Shown here one piece after another: positions 1 to 8,759 of a stretch of 64,000 nt of DNA. How positions within the stretch are numbered: position 1 is the first letter of the stretch; the number at the start of each line of letters is the position of its first letter. A model generated the notes under the pieces. That model had not been told where the DNA came from and searched no databases. It saw nothing but the letters and a program-made list of their open reading frames with translations. Position numbers and translations under genes: made by a program. This stretch comes from Membranihabitans marinus (GTDB lineage Bacteria; Bacteroidota; Bacteroidia; Chitinophagales; Saprospiraceae): assembly GCF_019802045.1 (NCBI RefSeq), contig NZ_JAHVHU010000003.1, positions 1 through 64,000 on the forward strand, given 5' to 3'.

Positions 1-224
1 TTTTTAACCAACTGACTATCTTATTCCCGGATCGGGTGAAAGTCATAAAATGATTATTTAACTTTACTCATGAAATCAGAATCAATTTTGAGCGAATACA
101 CAAAATTTTAAACAAGCCCTATTTTTTGTCACCATTTTCAATTTTCACCTCTCAATTTTCAATTCTAAATTGTCTGCGGTCGTCGTTCTGTTTTGAGGCC
201 TGATTTATCGCCCAACCATATTCC

Positions 225-1367
225 TTATCCACCACGTAAGTCCTTAGAAAGACAGACTCTTTTCTTGTGCAGACGGTAAGAATACCCTTTCCACAGGTTG
301 CGAACATTCATATTATCAACCTGTTCTGGATTACTTTCGACCAACTTGATCCCATTTTCAATGTATTTTTGAAGAATCTGCTCAAAAATCAAAGATGTCA
401 GTCCTTTTTGTTGATATTCTGGATGAATAGCTATGAGCAGCATCTCTGCGCGATCATTGTTTCTGGAAGCTTGCCACAGGTGGTAAAAGCCCAGTGGATA
501 AAAAGAGCCATTGGCTTTTTGGAGTGCTTTGGTGTAAGAGGGTATGGTCAATCCAAACCCCACCAAATCATCTCCTTGATCAACGATTAATGAAATATAG
601 TCCTTATTGACCAGTGGCATGTATTTCTTATAATAGTAATCTTTAAGCTGTTCAGACAGAGGCACGAATCCAGGTAGGTGTGCGTAGCAGACATTGATCA
701 ATTCCATCATTTGCGCACTGCGTTTTTGTTTTTCCGATTTCGTATCAAATCGTGCTGAAGTCAGTCCATAGCGTCTACGAGTCAACTCCGAAAATCGAGA
801 AATTTTTTCAGGTACTTGGCTTGGGACTTCAAATTCATGTTCCAGCCATTCCAGATAATTTTGATAGCCTGCTGCACGGATGTGGTGAATGTAATAGGGG
901 TAATTGTAGATAGCTGCCGACGAGGATAGTTTATCAAAACCTTCGGTTAGTGTACCTGCCGCATCCAGGTTGGAATACCCAAATGGCCCCATGAGTTGGG
1001 TCATACCTTTTTCCCGGGTCCATTGTTCCGCTTCCTGTAGAAGGAGAGAAGATACATTTTGATCATCGATAAAATCAAGTTTATTAAATCGAGCCGTTTT
1101 TTCTCCAGAGAACGCAATTTCGTGATGATTTATAAGGACTTGAATCCGGCCGGCTACTTCACCATGGTCATCAGTAACCAGGAACATTTCTGTTTCAATA
1201 CCATCATCCAGTGAAGGAACATCCATGAGAAAGCTACGTTCTTCGCTTTTCAGCGGGGGAGCCCAGTATGGATTATTTGCGTAAAGTTTGTATGGAAAAT
1301 TGATAAAACGAGCCAGATTTTTTTCATCGGTTACGGTAAATATATGATACGGAATAGCTGATTTCAT
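225..1367 (-). CDS. GNAT-like N-acetyltransferase family protein
   Basis: 380 aa. The N-terminal part resembles a Bacteroidota/Proteobacteria family (YghO-like) in which a region rich in YxxNPYWxPP-type residues (about residues 27-40) precedes a GNAT fold. An acetyl-CoA-loop-like segment with pattern HPEYQQKGL lies near residue 315, where GNAT motif A is expected. The substrate is unknown. The ATG at 1365-1367 is the natural start. The gene is alone on its strand, downstream of the BrkB gene with an 88-bp gap. No signal peptide or membrane segment is visible, so it should be cytoplasmic. Family assignment is fairly safe; function beyond acyl transfer is inference. Confidence 0.75.
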   Translation of the reverse strand: MKSAIPYHIFTVTDEKNLARFINFPYKLYANNPYWAPPLKSEERSFLMDVPSLDDGIETEMFLVTDDHGEVAGRIQVLINHHEIAFSGEKTARFNKLDFIDDQNVSSLLLQEAEQWTREKGMTQLMGPFGYSNLDAAGTLTEGFDKLSSSAAIYNYPYYIHHIRAAGYQNYLEWLEHEFEVPSQVPEKISRFSELTRRRYGLTSARFDTKSEKQKRSAQMMELINVCYAHLPGFVPLSEQLKDYYYKKYMPLVNKDYISLIVDQGDDLVGFGLTIPSYTKALQKANGSFYPLGFYHLWQASRNNDRAEMLLIAIHPEYQQKGLTSLIFEQILQKYIENGIKLVESNPEQVDNMNVRNLWKGYSYRLHKKRVCLSKDLRGG

Positions 1368-1455
1368 GAACGGTGTAGTTTTGGAGTTGATGTCAATTCC
1401 TGTTGGCTAATTTAGCCAATTCATCAGATCCATCCAAGCGATCTCATTGCGTGGG

Positions 1456-2424
1456 TTATTTGGAATTATCAAGTCGGTATTCTTTATATGTGTTGTAATC
1501 CTTGATCGCACCAATATCCCGATTGAGAGCAATACTTGCATTGAGTTCAAATCCAATTAGTAGGATGAAGCAATTTAACTCCAGCCAGACCATCAATACA
1601 ATGACAGCACCGATAGAGCCATATATCTTGTTGTAACTTCCAAAATTATTAACATAATAAGCAAACCCCAGTGAGGTAACGATGAACATCAGAGTGGCCA
1701 GGAGCGAGCCTGGAGATAAAAAGCCCGGTTTCTTTCGGAACGCCGGTGCATACTGATAAATGACAGCTATCACTGAATAAAAAATTATGACTGTCAGCAA
1801 CGCATTAATTATCTTGATCAACGGTTTGAGTGTCTGAGCGTGAAACACATAGGTCAGCAGATAATCAAAAATGTAGTTGGTCGCCAATACCATGATGACC
1901 GATGAAATCAACATCAGGAACAATAAAAAGGTCAACCACAAGGCAGTGAAACGTATTTGCAGGAAATTCCGGTTTTTAAAGGTCGAATCGAATGATTTTT
2001 CAAATCCAGTCATCATCATAGCCACCCCGTTGGACGCAAAATATACGACCAACACAAACGAGACGGATAGTAAACCACCTCTTGATATCCGGCTTAAATC
2101 ATTGATGGTAGTACCCATCCATGTTTCTGCATTTGTGGGTAAAAATTCAAAAATGTAATTGTACAGCATCGTATCAAAATTCTCAATGGGGATGTGGGGG
2201 ACCAGGGTGATCAACATGATCAATGCCGGGAATAAAGATATAAAGAAAGTAAAAGCCATCGCATTGGCCCGAACAACCAAATTTCCATACAATAATTCGA
2301 AATACATCAATCGGACGACCTCCCAGACCGGGATTCCTTCAAAACCGGGAAGGCTCGATTTCTCTGCCCAATTTGTGATCTTTTGAACAGTATTGCTGGA
2401 CCTTATCCTATCCAAAATTTTCAC
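1456..2424 (-). CDS. YihY/BrkB family inner membrane protein
   Basis: 322 aa with about six hydrophobic segments (near residues 55-80, 115-140, 160-185, 200-225, 235-255 and 265-290), matching the length and layout of the YihY/virulence factor BrkB family. The region RANAMAFTFFISLFPALI near residue 53 is the family's conserved first membrane segment. Members were once called ribonuclease BN but are now regarded as inner-membrane proteins, possibly transport-related. It lies 164 bp downstream of the thioesterase gene and may not share its transcript. The physiological role cannot be deduced from context. Confidence 0.85.
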   Translation of the reverse strand: MKILDRIRSSNTVQKITNWAEKSSLPGFEGIPVWEVVRLMYFELLYGNLVVRANAMAFTFFISLFPALIMLITLVPHIPIENFDTMLYNYIFEFLPTNAETWMGTTINDLSRISRGGLLSVSFVLVVYFASNGVAMMMTGFEKSFDSTFKNRNFLQIRFTALWLTFLLFLMLISSVIMVLATNYIFDYLLTYVFHAQTLKPLIKIINALLTVIIFYSVIAVIYQYAPAFRKKPGFLSPGSLLATLMFIVTSLGFAYYVNNFGSYNKIYGSIGAVIVLMVWLELNCFILLIGFELNASIALNRDIGAIKDYNTYKEYRLDNSK

Positions 2425-2588
2425 GTTGTCCTTTTTTAATCATTAATTCAGTGCTGTATCAGGTGTTTTGAAAGATACTTTCAGCCCATCTTTCCGGTTC
2501 TTGCCTACGGTGAGCTGCCTGAATATACATACTTTCCGGGGAATAAAAACAATTAATAAAAATTCATAGTATTCACACCAAGCCTGGA

Positions 2589-2993
2589 TTATATGATTTG
2601 TTGACGTATGAAAGAAGGGGTGCTGATCCGTTCGTGCGAACCTTTATCCAGAAAACAAAGCTTTACAATTCCCCGATTCAATAACTGATTGGCTTCGTTG
2701 TAAATCATACTTTCAAAGACAATCATTTTGTCGTCTAATTTTTTGATGGTGGTCCTGATCTCGATCAAGTCGTCGTAGGTTGCCGGACGCAGGTATTTTA
2801 CCTCCATCGATACGACCGGCATGATGATGCCTTTTTCCTCCATGGACCGATAATGAACGCCCAGGGACCTCATCAGTTCGGTCCGACCGATCTCATAATA
2901 TCGGGCATAGTTGCCGTAGTAGACATAGCCCATCTGGTCTGTTTCACTGTATCTGACACGTACATTAAAAACACCTTCTGTATTTGCACTCAT
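2589..2993 (-). CDS. acyl-CoA thioesterase, YbgC/4-hydroxybenzoyl-CoA thioesterase type
   Basis: 134 aa, the full length of a single hot-dog domain. The N-terminal signature YSETDQMGYVYYGNY contains the catalytic Asp (about residue 19) of the 4HBT/YbgC group, followed by the typical YLRPATYDD segment near residue 68. These enzymes hydrolyse acyl-CoA thioesters in the cytoplasm; the natural substrate is not visible. It follows the sodium/solute symporter gene by 27 bp on the same strand, so co-transcription is likely. In many bacteria this family sits with Tol-Pal genes, but none are here. Confidence 0.85.
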   Translation of the reverse strand: MSANTEGVFNVRVRYSETDQMGYVYYGNYARYYEIGRTELMRSLGVHYRSMEEKGIIMPVVSMEVKYLRPATYDDLIEIRTTIKKLDDKMIVFESMIYNEANQLLNRGIVKLCFLDKGSHERISTPSFIRQQII

Positions 2994-3020
2994 CTTGTGA
3001 TCCGCCGCTCCGAATTTGGA

Positions 3021-4805
3021 TTATAGAATGTTGGCACGTACTTTTCGCCAGATTCTGATCAATAAAACACCGAACAGGAGTGAACCTGCTCCGTAAAGTA
3101 TAGCCAAGGTGGCGTTGCCATAGATTACATTGCCCGTGGCAAATAAGAGCGCGTATATGAACAAAGATCCATACAACATAGCAAGTATCCCGTCCGGAAC
3201 CGTCCATTTTACATTTTTGACAATATCTACGTTGTCAGATTTGGCGTCTTTGATGATCTTATTCCACCCAGGTCCGCCAGGCTGTATTTTTTGATAAAAA
3301 TTGTACAGGGTTTCCTTGTCTTCGGGTTTGGTTACAAAGGTGGCAATGACCCAGATGATGGTTGTGATCAACACGATAACCAAAAACTTGTACGCCGTGT
3401 CCCAATTTTCGGGCCAATACACAAAGTTGACTATAATCGATATAATTCCACTGGAAAACATAGCTGTAATTTCACTCCAGGCGTTGATTCGCCACCAAAA
3501 CCACCGAAGCAGGAAAATCAATCCGGTACCTGCACCGAAAGCCAGTATAAATTCAAAAATTTGAAGTGCATTTGTCATAACCAGGGCCAGTCCGGCACCC
3601 AGGGCCATCAGGATAACTGTGGTTAGACGCCCTGCGGCGACAAGCTGTTTTTCCGTTGCGTCCTGATTGATAAATCGCGCATAAAAATCATTGACCAAAT
3701 AAGACGCTCCCCAATTTAAGTGCGTAGATATCGTGGACATATATGCCGAAATCAAACTCGCCAGTACAAGTCCGGTAAACCCGACAGGAAGAAAGGTCAG
3801 CATTGCCGGATAGGCCAGGTCGTTGCCCAATTTGTCCGGAGAAATATTGGGGAATGCCTGACTGAGAGACTGGAGATCTGGAAACACAACCAGCGAACAC
3901 AATGCCACAATAATCCAAGGCCACGGTCTGAGTGCATAATGCAGAGCATTGAAGAAAAAAGTGGCACCTATAGCATGGTTTTCATCTTTTGATGCGAGCA
4001 TTCGCTGCGCGATATATCCACCACCGCCTGGTTCTGCACCCGGGTACCAGGAATTCCACCACTGTACCGCAAAAGGAATTATAAACAACGTAATCATCGT
4101 GTGACGGTCGGTTAAGTCCGGAAATATGTTGAGCTTGTTGATCACGTTTTCATGGGTAACAAGATTGTGTAATGAGCCGATATCCGGATGCTGGATCGAA
4201 TAATAAGCTGCTCCGATCGCACCGGTCATGGCGACAAAAAACAAAATAAAATCTGTATAAACCACACCTTTAAACCCACCCAGGGAACTAAAAATAACGG
4301 TAATCACGGATGCAATTCCTATGGTTTGCAACGGCGTGAGACCAAGCATTACACCACCGATCTTAATCGCTGCCAGAGACACTGCAGACATGGCCAATAC
4401 GTTAAAAAACAAGCCTAAAAACACGGATCTGAATCCTCGGAGAAATCGGGCGGCCGGTCCGGAATACCTCAATTCATAAAATTCAATATCTGTGGTTACA
4501 TTCGACTTTCTCCAAAGTTTGGCATACACAAATACTGTGAGCATACCAGTGAGAAGAAAGACCCACCAGGTCCAGTTTCCGCTGACACCATTTTGACGGA
4601 CGATATCCGTGACCAGATTTGGTGTATCTGTGGAAAATGTGGTTGCTACCATGGACATTCCCAAAAGCCACCACGGCATATTTCTACCTGAGAGAAAATA
4701 TTCAGCCGAGCTTTTGCCGGATTGTCGTGATACCCACAACCCAATAAACAAGGTGAGTGCAAGGAAAAATATGATAATTCCCCAGTCTAAAGTTGTTAAG
4801 ATCAT
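3021..4805 (-). CDS. sodium:solute symporter family (SSS) transporter
   Basis: 594 aa, strongly hydrophobic throughout with roughly 13-14 predicted membrane helices. The N-terminus (helix, then SAEYFLSGRNMPWWLLG near residues 33-49) and the following STDTPNLVTD stretch are typical of the SSS family, which uses the Na+ gradient to import sugars, amino acids or other solutes. The long Bacteroidota subtype with a conserved WWNSWYPGAEPGGGGY loop near residue 250 is recognisable, but its substrate is not known to me. Transcribed divergently from the nucleotidyltransferase (about 110 bp between starts) and followed closely by the thioesterase gene. Confidence 0.9.
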   Translation of the reverse strand: MILTTLDWGIIIFFLALTLFIGLWVSRQSGKSSAEYFLSGRNMPWWLLGMSMVATTFSTDTPNLVTDIVRQNGVSGNWTWWVFLLTGMLTVFVYAKLWRKSNVTTDIEFYELRYSGPAARFLRGFRSVFLGLFFNVLAMSAVSLAAIKIGGVMLGLTPLQTIGIASVITVIFSSLGGFKGVVYTDFILFFVAMTGAIGAAYYSIQHPDIGSLHNLVTHENVINKLNIFPDLTDRHTMITLFIIPFAVQWWNSWYPGAEPGGGGYIAQRMLASKDENHAIGATFFFNALHYALRPWPWIIVALCSLVVFPDLQSLSQAFPNISPDKLGNDLAYPAMLTFLPVGFTGLVLASLISAYMSTISTHLNWGASYLVNDFYARFINQDATEKQLVAAGRLTTVILMALGAGLALVMTNALQIFEFILAFGAGTGLIFLLRWFWWRINAWSEITAMFSSGIISIIVNFVYWPENWDTAYKFLVIVLITTIIWVIATFVTKPEDKETLYNFYQKIQPGGPGWNKIIKDAKSDNVDIVKNVKWTVPDGILAMLYGSLFIYALLFATGNVIYGNATLAILYGAGSLLFGVLLIRIWRKVRANIL

Positions 4806-4915
4806 TGCTTGTAATTTTGACTAAAATTATAAAAGATTTATACAATGCATGAATAACTGCCGATTTTTTGATATTTTGTTTTCATATTAAAATAACCAAA
4901 AATTCAAAAGTACTT

Positions 4916-5815
4916 ATGAGTGATAAGATTACGTTGGTCGTTCTGGCCGCAGGAATGGGGAGCCGTTTCGGGGGGCTCAAACAAATGGAACCGTTGGGAC
5001 CAAACGGTGAAACGCTTCTTGACTATTCTGTATATGATGCTTATCATGCTGGATTTTCAAAAGTTGTTTTTGTCATCAGAGATTTTTTCGCCGACGAATT
5101 TAAAGAAAAAATTGGCAAACGGGTAGAAGCATTTATGGAAGTGGAATATGTATTTCAGGATGTGAACATTGAAGTGCCCGGCGTCGATATCACAGAACGT
5201 GAAAAACCCTGGGGAACCAATCATGCGGTATTGGTCTGCAAAGAAGCAGTGAACGAACCCTTTGCGGTTATAAATTCGGACGACTACTATGGAAAGGATG
5301 GTTTTAAGAAAGTGGCTGACTTTCTCAAGACTGAAGTGTCTCCACAACGCTACGCATTGATCGGTTATATACTCAAAAATACTCTTTCGGATTCGGGGAC
5401 GGTCAACCGAGGAGTATGTGAGACCGATTCGGCCGATAATCTGGTAGCTGTCGAAGAAGTGCTAAAGATTAAACGCCAGGATGATGGAAAAGTGATTCGT
5501 CAGGACAAGGGAACTGAACTGGATGAAGACGCCATCGTCTCCATGAATTTCTGGGGGTTCGATCCGACTTACTTTGATCATTTGGAGAAAGGGTTTCATG
5601 AATTCGTGAGAAAGAACAAGGACAATCCCACAGCAGAATATTACATCCCTGTCTTAATCGATGAAATGATCAATGAGGGAGAGATAACGCTTAGTGTCAT
5701 TCCCTCCCATGATAATTGGTATGGGGTGACTTATGTGGAAGATGCGGACCGGGTGCGCGCTGCATTTTCAAAAATGCACGAAACAGGCGTTTATCCGGAA
5801 ACACTTGAGGTATAG
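4916..5815 (+). CDS. sugar-phosphate nucleotidyltransferase family protein
   Basis: 299 aa from the ATG at 4916. The open frame extends further upstream, but the motif VVLAAGMGSRFGG must lie at the N-terminus (residues 8-20), so 4916 is chosen. This G-rich loop binds the nucleotide in the NTP_transferase family; a lysine follows at residue 22, and an Asp pair in NSDDYYG (near residue 107) fits the metal site. Such enzymes make NDP-sugars for surface polysaccharides. The sugar is undetermined. Followed 45 bp later by the NADH dehydrogenase gene on the same strand. Confidence 0.85.
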   Translation: MSDKITLVVLAAGMGSRFGGLKQMEPLGPNGETLLDYSVYDAYHAGFSKVVFVIRDFFADEFKEKIGKRVEAFMEVEYVFQDVNIEVPGVDITEREKPWGTNHAVLVCKEAVNEPFAVINSDDYYGKDGFKKVADFLKTEVSPQRYALIGYILKNTLSDSGTVNRGVCETDSADNLVAVEEVLKIKRQDDGKVIRQDKGTELDEDAIVSMNFWGFDPTYFDHLEKGFHEFVRKNKDNPTAEYYIPVLIDEMINEGEITLSVIPSHDNWYGVTYVEDADRVRAAFSKMHETGVYPETLEV

Positions 5816-5860
5816 AGGATAGAGCGAGAATAATCGTTTAATTCGTTGCTTACCTAGATA

Positions 5861-7219
5861 ATGAACATAGTTTATATGGATCATACGAATCTCAATATAC
5901 CTCATTCTGCGCAACCCAGGATTGTCATCCTTGGAGCCGGCTTCGCCGGGCTAAATCTGGCGCGCAACCTGTCAGGTTCTCATTTTCAGGTGGTGTTGAT
6001 TGATCGAAATAATTTCTCTCAATTCCAACCCTTATTTTACCAAGTCGCTATGGCGGGATTGGAACCCAGTGCCATTGCATTCCCGATCCGGAAAGTTTTT
6101 CATTCTTCGCAGAATGTTTATGTACGGCAAGCAGAAATTCTTCGGGTTGAACCGGATCAGAAAACGGTGATCACTGATTATGGCAATATCCAATTTGATA
6201 TTTTGGCAGTCTGTTTGGGAGCTGAGACAAACTTCTATGGAAATGCAAATATTGAAAAATTCAGCTTTTCATTGAAATCATTGGGGCAGGCGTTGGGAAT
6301 CCGGAATCAGATTTTTGTGGATTTTGAAAAATCGATGTACATAAAAGATTTTAAAGACCGACAGGGCTATATAGATTTTGTGATAGTGGGCGGCGGTCCG
6401 ACCGGCGTGGAAATGGCCGGTGCCCTGGCTGAAATGAAACAGTATGTACTGCCTAAAGATTATCCAGAACTGGAAAAAGATGAAATTGATATTTATTTGG
6501 TTCAGTCCGGCAATCGCCTTTTACCGGGAATGAGTGAAAAATCTGGACGCAACGCAGAAAAATTTTTAAGACGAATGGGTGTCACCGTCATCTTAAATGA
6601 CCGGGTGAATGATTATGATGGCAACCAGGCCATTTTGAAAAGTGGTCGAAAGATTCCAACAAATAAATTAATCTGGGCAGCAGGAATAAAGTGCCCCGTC
6701 ATACCAGGATTGGAACCGTATTATGATGAGAAATCCCGACGTCTTTTAGTGGATGAGCATTGTAAAGTCATGTCCTGTTCAGACATTTATGCCCTGGGCG
6801 ATATAGCCGGGATGAAGTCCGACAGTTACCCCCGGGGCCACCCACAGGTGGCACAAGTAGGTCTTCAAATGGGGGATTATTTGTCCCGGATGTTGTCACG
6901 GCAACAGAATGGCGACGCAATTCGTCCATTTAAATACAAAGACAAAGGCGTTATGGCCACGATCGGCCGAAATAAAGCCGTGGCCGACTTCCCACGATTC
7001 TCTACCGCTGGTTTTTTTACATGGGTCATCTGGTTGTGGGTCCATTTGTTTTCTCTGATCGGGATTCGAAATAAACTACTCGTCGTCTTTAACTGGATGT
7101 GGAATTATTTACGCTTTGATAGTTCACTGCGGTTGATTATTGAACAGAAAAATCATCGTGCGGACCAAAACCAACCTCCGATAAACGACTATGTATCAGA
7201 AAATGTCGAACGAAGTTGA
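5861..7219 (+). CDS. type II NADH dehydrogenase-like FAD/NAD(P) oxidoreductase
   Basis: 452 aa. Two Rossmann fingerprints are visible: GAGFAG at about residues 25-30 (FAD) and VGGGPTGVEMAG near residue 176 (NADH). An ALGDIAG motif for FAD lies near residue 310. The C-terminus carries aromatic, amphipathic segments (WVIWLWVHLFSLIG and following), as in single-subunit NDH-2 enzymes that bind the inner membrane peripherally and pass electrons from NADH to quinone without pumping protons. A second in-frame ATG is at 5876. The gene converges on the MarR gene. Confidence 0.9.
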   Translation: MNIVYMDHTNLNIPHSAQPRIVILGAGFAGLNLARNLSGSHFQVVLIDRNNFSQFQPLFYQVAMAGLEPSAIAFPIRKVFHSSQNVYVRQAEILRVEPDQKTVITDYGNIQFDILAVCLGAETNFYGNANIEKFSFSLKSLGQALGIRNQIFVDFEKSMYIKDFKDRQGYIDFVIVGGGPTGVEMAGALAEMKQYVLPKDYPELEKDEIDIYLVQSGNRLLPGMSEKSGRNAEKFLRRMGVTVILNDRVNDYDGNQAILKSGRKIPTNKLIWAAGIKCPVIPGLEPYYDEKSRRLLVDEHCKVMSCSDIYALGDIAGMKSDSYPRGHPQVAQVGLQMGDYLSRMLSRQQNGDAIRPFKYKDKGVMATIGRNKAVADFPRFSTAGFFTWVIWLWVHLFSLIGIRNKLLVVFNWMWNYLRFDSSLRLIIEQKNHRADQNQPPINDYVSENVERS

Positions 7220-7227
7220 TATCTTTT

Positions 7228-7250
7228 ATCCTGGCTTTTGACAGGATTTT
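7228..7250. terminator. weak hairpin between convergent genes
   Basis: ATCCTG (7228-7233) and CAGGAT (7242-7247) form a 6-bp stem with an 8-base loop, followed by four T. It lies in the 46-bp gap between the stops of the NADH dehydrogenase and MarR genes. The stem is short, so termination here is only plausible. Confidence 0.35.
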
Positions 7251-7265
7251 GCGATGAATAATAAG

Positions 7266-7724
7266 CTAGATCAATCGAACCTTGTTGAGTAAGTTGTTGA
7301 AAACCTCAATTTCTTCCTTGGAAAGTTCATTAAATTGGTTAATGTGAAATTCATTGGTCAAGTCATCCAACTGCTCCATTACAATGGTTCCTTTTTCTGT
7401 CAGAGAGACATTGACTACTCTTTTGTCCTCTTTGGAAGGTTTTCGCTGGATAAGCTCACGATCTTCCAATACCTTGATCAATCGGGAAGTGTTGGCCATT
7501 TTATGAATCATGCCTTTTTGTATTTCCTTGATGTTGATGGTCTTATCTGACTTGGAATCAACTATTCGAAGGATACTAAAAAGGGGAAGGTCCAGTCCAA
7601 ATTTGGATAGAATTTCTTCCAGTTTCGAATCTACGTAAATGGCTGTGTAAACCAAATTGATGTGTGTTTCTTGTTCTTTGCTCAAAAAATCATTGAAGAT
7701 TACTTCATCTCGAATTGTTTTCAT
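7266..7724 (-). CDS. MarR family winged-helix transcriptional regulator
   Basis: 152 aa, the usual MarR length. The central region (KGMIHKMANTSRLIKVLEDRELIQRKP, about residues 68-95) is the recognition helix and start of the wing, followed by a VVNVSLTEKG wing strand. Such proteins bind DNA as dimers and usually repress nearby genes until a ligand binds. The gene is convergent with the NADH dehydrogenase and its start faces the tRNA gene, so the target is not obvious. Probably cytoplasmic and self-regulated, by family habit. Confidence 0.85.
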   Translation of the reverse strand: MKTIRDEVIFNDFLSKEQETHINLVYTAIYVDSKLEEILSKFGLDLPLFSILRIVDSKSDKTINIKEIQKGMIHKMANTSRLIKVLEDRELIQRKPSKEDKRVVNVSLTEKGTIVMEQLDDLTNEFHINQFNELSKEEIEVFNNLLNKVRLI

Positions 7725-7915
7725 GGCTTTGTGGTTTTAAGCGACTTGCTGGCCGTATGTGAAAAAGTTAAGTATAGTAATTGCATTATAAAAATAACCC
7801 AAACAAATATAATCACAATAAATCAAAAAAATCTCCTATTGTTTATATTAATAGTGTTAAATGTCTTTAACCCCATCATGATTTTAAATCATTTTAAATT
7901 AACGTCGATGCTTGG

Positions 7916-7946
7916 TTGAGTAATAGTGGAATAATTTTTACATTTG
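7916..7946 (+). promoter_or_regulatory. Bacteroidota-type promoter of the tRNA gene
   Basis: TACATTTG (7939-7946) fits the -7 box TAnnTTTG, with TTG (7916-7918) 20 bases upstream as a -33 element. The tRNA begins about 55 bases downstream. The same TTG-N20-TAnnTTTG spacing occurs before the Rrf2 gene in this window. Confidence 0.55.
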
Positions 7947-8000
7947 CATCCAGGGGGAAGGAAGTCAAAAAAATCTTTAACTTTCTTTCACATCGTGTTC

Positions 8001-8075
8001 GGTCCTGTAGTTCAACGGATAGAATAGGAGTTTCCTAAACTCTAGATCCAGGTTCGATTCCTGGCAGGATCACCA
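8001..8075 (+). tRNA. tRNA-Arg (anticodon CCU), CCA end encoded
   Basis: A full cloverleaf can be drawn by hand. The acceptor stem GGTCCTG pairs with CAGGATC (one G-U). The D arm is GTTC/GAAT, the anticodon stem GGAGT/ACTCT with loop TTCCTAA gives anticodon CCT, the variable loop has 4 nt, and the T arm is CCAGG/CCTGG around TTCGATT. Discriminator A is at 8072 and CCA at 8073-8075 is genome-encoded. This tRNA reads the AGG arginine codon. Confidence 0.97.
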
Positions 8076-8759
8076 AGCTGAGCCATGGTTCCAGTATTAT
8101 AAAAATGATGATGATTTTAATGTTTTGGCATCAAATAAATTAGACTATTCACACGAAATCAGATGCCCAAAAAATCAGTTCACCGGTTGAAAAAAGCCCC
8201 GCCGCGAGCCCGTGAATGGAATCGGAATGTACAGGACAAATTTTGCCAATTATGACATGCTAATCAATATTTACCAATGCAACCATGTCGATACCGATCA
8301 GGGGCGGGGATTATTCCAGTGTTGATATGAATATATAATTGCCGGTGATTTCATTCTACTAGTGGTGTACGTGGGAGCGCAGCTTACTATGCAGTGGTTC
8401 TTTTGGAGCAAGTCTTCGTTTTTATCCATAGTCAATTTGTCAGGAGTAAAAGCTTTGTTATTTAATTCATAATATTGGATTGACACCATTTTAACGGGTA
8501 CCCTGTTCTTCTTTTATTAAGTACATAAAATAAAAATACATCCAATTCTTGTTCAAAAAGCTTGGTAAAACTGACTCGGAATTAAATATATCACATAAAA
8601 TATGTACTTTTGATTTTTAGACCCCATAGCGTACGTTGTCTAAAAGTGTGTCAGCTAATTTCTATTCTAAATAATGGTTTGTTAAAGAGGAATGGAAACT
8701 GGCATAGATCAGATTGTAGTTCACTTAAAAGTAGATGGCTGGTGAAAAAATAATATTGT
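8076..8759. other. 684-bp stretch without a convincing gene
   Basis: No frame gives a recognisable protein; the longest open stretch (minus strand, about 8298-8489, 63 codons) has no family signature. Long-range complementarity exists between CCCCGCC near 8197 and GGCGGGG near 8303. A TAnnTTTG box (TACTTTTG, 8605-8612) about 150 bases before the LacI start could be its promoter, but no -33 element is seen. The location directly 3' of a tRNA would suit a decayed insertion, though no attachment repeat was found. Confidence 0.5.

Noticed and set aside
8001-8075. tRNA-Arg as an active integration site
   Set aside because: No second copy of the tRNA 3' end was noticed in the window and no integrase is adjacent, so the idea stays unproved.
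8298-8489. 63-codon minus-strand frame in the gap after the tRNA
   Set aside because: No start context, no family signature and no composition bias distinct from the surrounding noncoding DNA.
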